This document shows, piece by piece, positions 62,228-64,000 of a stretch of 64,000 nt of DNA. The position numbers and the translations under genes were made by a program. The notes below the pieces were generated by a model that worked only from the letters and a program-made list of their open reading frames with translations, made no database searches and was not told the DNA's origin. Position 1 is the stretch's first letter. Every line of letters begins with the position of its first letter. Source of the DNA: Diphasiastrum complanatum (Eukaryota > Streptophyta > Lycopodiopsida > Lycopodiales > Lycopodiaceae); contig CM055111.1 of assembly GCA_029204225.1 (NCBI GenBank), positions 48,161,594 through 48,225,593 of the forward strand, in the 5' to 3' direction.

Positions 62228-63024
62228 ATCCTAAATCTGCCCTAAAAGACAGAAAAACCAGCAAGTTATCAAATCTGAAAAATCAGCACTGGAATGTGTC
62301 GAAACCACACATTAGATGGATGTAGGAACTCGCCTTCCTACAAGCCTTGTGTGCTGAAATTTCAGTTTGAAATTGCATTACAAACTCAAAAAAACAGCAA
62401 GCAAAGAATTAGGTTAGCCTCCAACCAAGGCTTTTCCGGAACCCTTCTTTCTTGCCAAAAATTGTGAACAATACACACACGGATAGGGCTGTTGCAAACA
62501 CCCTACAAATGATAATATGTTGTCCAATTTTCAGCCTCGGAATGTGATCGGATCATCACAAAAAATTAGCGCGTTCTTCCACACCTGGAAACAAGCAAAA
62601 AAAAAGCGGACCTTCACTTTGTAAAATCAGCAAGGGTGCTAATTTTTCAGCCAAATCAGAAGATAAAAATTGCTTGTAGATGGGCGCCCTCCTGCAAAGG
62701 AGCAAATCTGAAAATAGGGCAGCAGCGGACCAATGGAAGTAGGATAAACCTACACGGATGTGGGCGACCTAAAAGCAACCCCAAAGAAGATAATTAATGG
62801 CGCCTTCCTGCAACCTGAAAGATCAGCAAACAACCAACTGATTTTTGGGCGCCCAAAATCCTATTATCTCCTTTGATGTGTGGCGCCCTCCTGCAAAACG
62901 GAAAAGAGTCAAAATTGAACGGATCTTCACTCCAAAAAGTCAGCAAAGGTGCTGAATTTTTGTGATCCCTAAGTGAAGACGATCTCTTTTGGTAGGGCAC
63001 CCTAAATCAAGTATAGAAGATCCA
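62228..63024 (-). other. Copia C2 leader with repeated GGCGCC units
   Basis: GGGCGCCCTCCTGCAA-type boxes near 62680, 62800, 62848 and 62881, each near CCTGAAA or AAATCAGCAA, as in the Copia C1 leader. No gene seen. Confidence 0.6.
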
Positions 63025-63038
63025 TGGCTCTGATACCA
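63025..63038 (-). other. primer binding site, Copia C2
   Basis: Minus strand TGGTATCAGAGCCA next to the LTR. Confidence 0.9.
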
Positions 63039-63482
63039 TGTAGGAAATCAAAGTTTCAAGATCCTTCTAACATTCAATCTCCATATACAAGAAGAAGAGG
63101 GAGAGGGTTAGGCGCCCTCAAGGAGAGAGAAAGTACTAGCAATGCTAGAAAGGGAATGAATTACAAATGAATAATGAGTACATATAAATAGGCCTTCCAA
63201 GGGCCTAGACTCTTCCAAACCCTAAGTTCTAGAACCTTCCAAACCCTAAGCTTATCCACTACTAATTAAAGGGCACCCCCAAAAGTCAAGATAGGGCCCC
63301 TTAACATAATTAGACTTTACTTGGAGCCACGAGTTATTACTAGACCAAAATTATGTCCAACTTAGCTAAAACTAATTTAGCATGGTCTAAATAATAAACC
63401 TAACCCATGGTTACACAAGTCTCGACCTTTTGGGTCAAAGTAACCTATGGGAAACTAACATTATCATTTATTATTTCTAACA
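63039..63482 (-). repeat. Copia C2 5' LTR
   Basis: 444 bp, TGTAGGAAATC to TTTCTAACA; shares long blocks with 24686-25123. A TATA-like stretch (ACATATAAATAGG) lies at about 63180-63192 on the plus strand. Confidence 0.85.
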
Positions 63483-64000
63483 AGGCCAGTACTCCATGTC
63501 TCTGATGCATACAGGGCTGAGGGGACTACCATAGTGCTAAAGAGTCGGCACTTACTAGTCGCATCCCTAATGTGTGAGCTGAAACATAGTCTCTCCAAGT
63601 CTACCAATGATGCATAGCCCTTCCGTAACTGGGAAACTGCCGCCTGTCGCATGCTGAAAGTGGGGCCAGAAAATACCACGCCCAGGTATGTGTAGGAGTC
63701 AACTACCTCAAGTGGATGTCCATCCCATAGAAGCTCTTGCCGCATCATGAAGGATCTAGAGGTGTTAAACACCATAACTTTGGTCTTGGCCACATTCACT
63801 GACAGTCCCCACTGTATACAAAAGGAGTGAAGCGCAGCGAGATGCCGCCGCAGGCCTTCCCTCGTCCTCGAAAGCAAAACCAGATCATCAGCATATAATA
63901 GGATAGCAATAATGGGGTCACCCAATGTACATCCCTCTCCTCCATCTCTTTGTATAACCTGCTCAAACTCATCTATACATAAACCAAAGAGTGTAGGTGA
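63483..64000 (-). pseudogene. LINE5 ORF2 RT fragment (runs off the window)
   Basis: Minus strand, open from the window edge to about 63483: SPTLFGLCIDEFEQVIQ, the catalytic LLYADDLVLLSRT (intact YADD), WGLSVNVAKTKVMVFNTS, YTYLGVVFSGPTFSMRQAA and SKCRLFSTMVVPSALYASETW. No stop or frameshift is seen in this 170-codon piece. It is a different subfamily from LINE1 and LINE3 (many replacements) and is cut by the Copia C2 LTR at 63483. It may be partly intact outside the window. Confidence 0.85.

Larger units (their letters stand above)
61630..63482 (-). mobile_element. Copia C2: 5' LTR, leader and partial gag
   Basis: Minus strand. LTR 63039-63482, PBS 63025-63038, leader 62228-63024, gag fragments to about 61630, then nothing further. 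Same LTR family as Copia C1. The outer LTR edge abuts LINE RT sequence at 63483, so it had inserted in a LINE. Strongly truncated. Confidence 0.75.

Noticed and set aside
1-64000. CRISPR array, operon or other prokaryotic system
   Set aside because: No regularly spaced repeat-spacer pattern; all direct repeats are LTRs, microsatellites or leader repeats.
1-64000. tRNA or rRNA genes
   Set aside because: The only tRNA-like matches are the 12-15 bp primer binding sites; no cloverleaf-forming sequence was noticed.

Overview
This window looks like land-plant nuclear DNA from a large, repeat-rich genome. Nearly everything is retrotransposon: Ty3/Gypsy chromoviruses, several Ty1/Copia families primed by initiator tRNA-Met (PBS TGGTATCAGAGCC), and a LINE family. 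The only host coding signal I can support is one 155-bp ankyrin-repeat exon. There is no prokaryotic organisation. The species cannot be fixed from sequence. The LINE ORF2 does not look like the usual angiosperm L1 or RTE type, so a fern, lycophyte or gymnosperm is possible (inference only).

Layout. 1-480: microsatellite and unassigned DNA. 480-4400: two tandem Copia remnants (A and B) sharing a short LTR. 4401-17183: a run of LINE pieces on the plus strand: a 3' fragment, an ORF1-only element (5507-7003), a chimeric joint at about 7350, then a long LINE (LINE1) whose reverse transcriptase is split by an intact Gypsy element (Gypsy-1, 9063-15278, TSD TTCCC). 17184-19034: host DNA with the ankyrin exon. 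19035-21780: LINE2 (minus strand; two internal deletions and a small inversion). 21781-25123: Copia C1. 25124-25378: LINE tail. 25379-29752: Gypsy-D without an RT core. 29753-30679: unassigned, rich in CATGCA motifs. 30680-39231: a decayed chromovirus array (Gypsy-E) with a tandem RNase H-integrase duplication and a 421-bp hAT-type MITE. 39232-45619: Gypsy-2, a broken relative of Gypsy-1. 45620-61001: LINE3 (minus strand), interrupted by Gypsy-3 (46799-58195, TSD ATATA), which is itself interrupted by Copia D (48219-53605), and by an unidentified GC-rich block (58781-60129). 61630-63482: Copia C2 remnant. 63483-64000: RT of a further LINE copy.

How the parts relate. The LINEs share a distinctive 3' end: a small hairpin (ATGCC-TTTT-GGCAT), then AATAAAG, then a (TTTC)/(TC)n microsatellite instead of poly(A). 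At least six such ends occur here, including one behind an element that carries only ORF1. LTR elements have repeatedly landed in LINE sequence. Nesting gives a relative order: LINEs, then Gypsy-1 and Gypsy-3, then Copia D. Gypsy-1 has one uninterrupted 1592-codon gag-pol frame and LTRs that differ at about three positions by eye, so it is the youngest and the only potentially competent element. All other element genes are broken.
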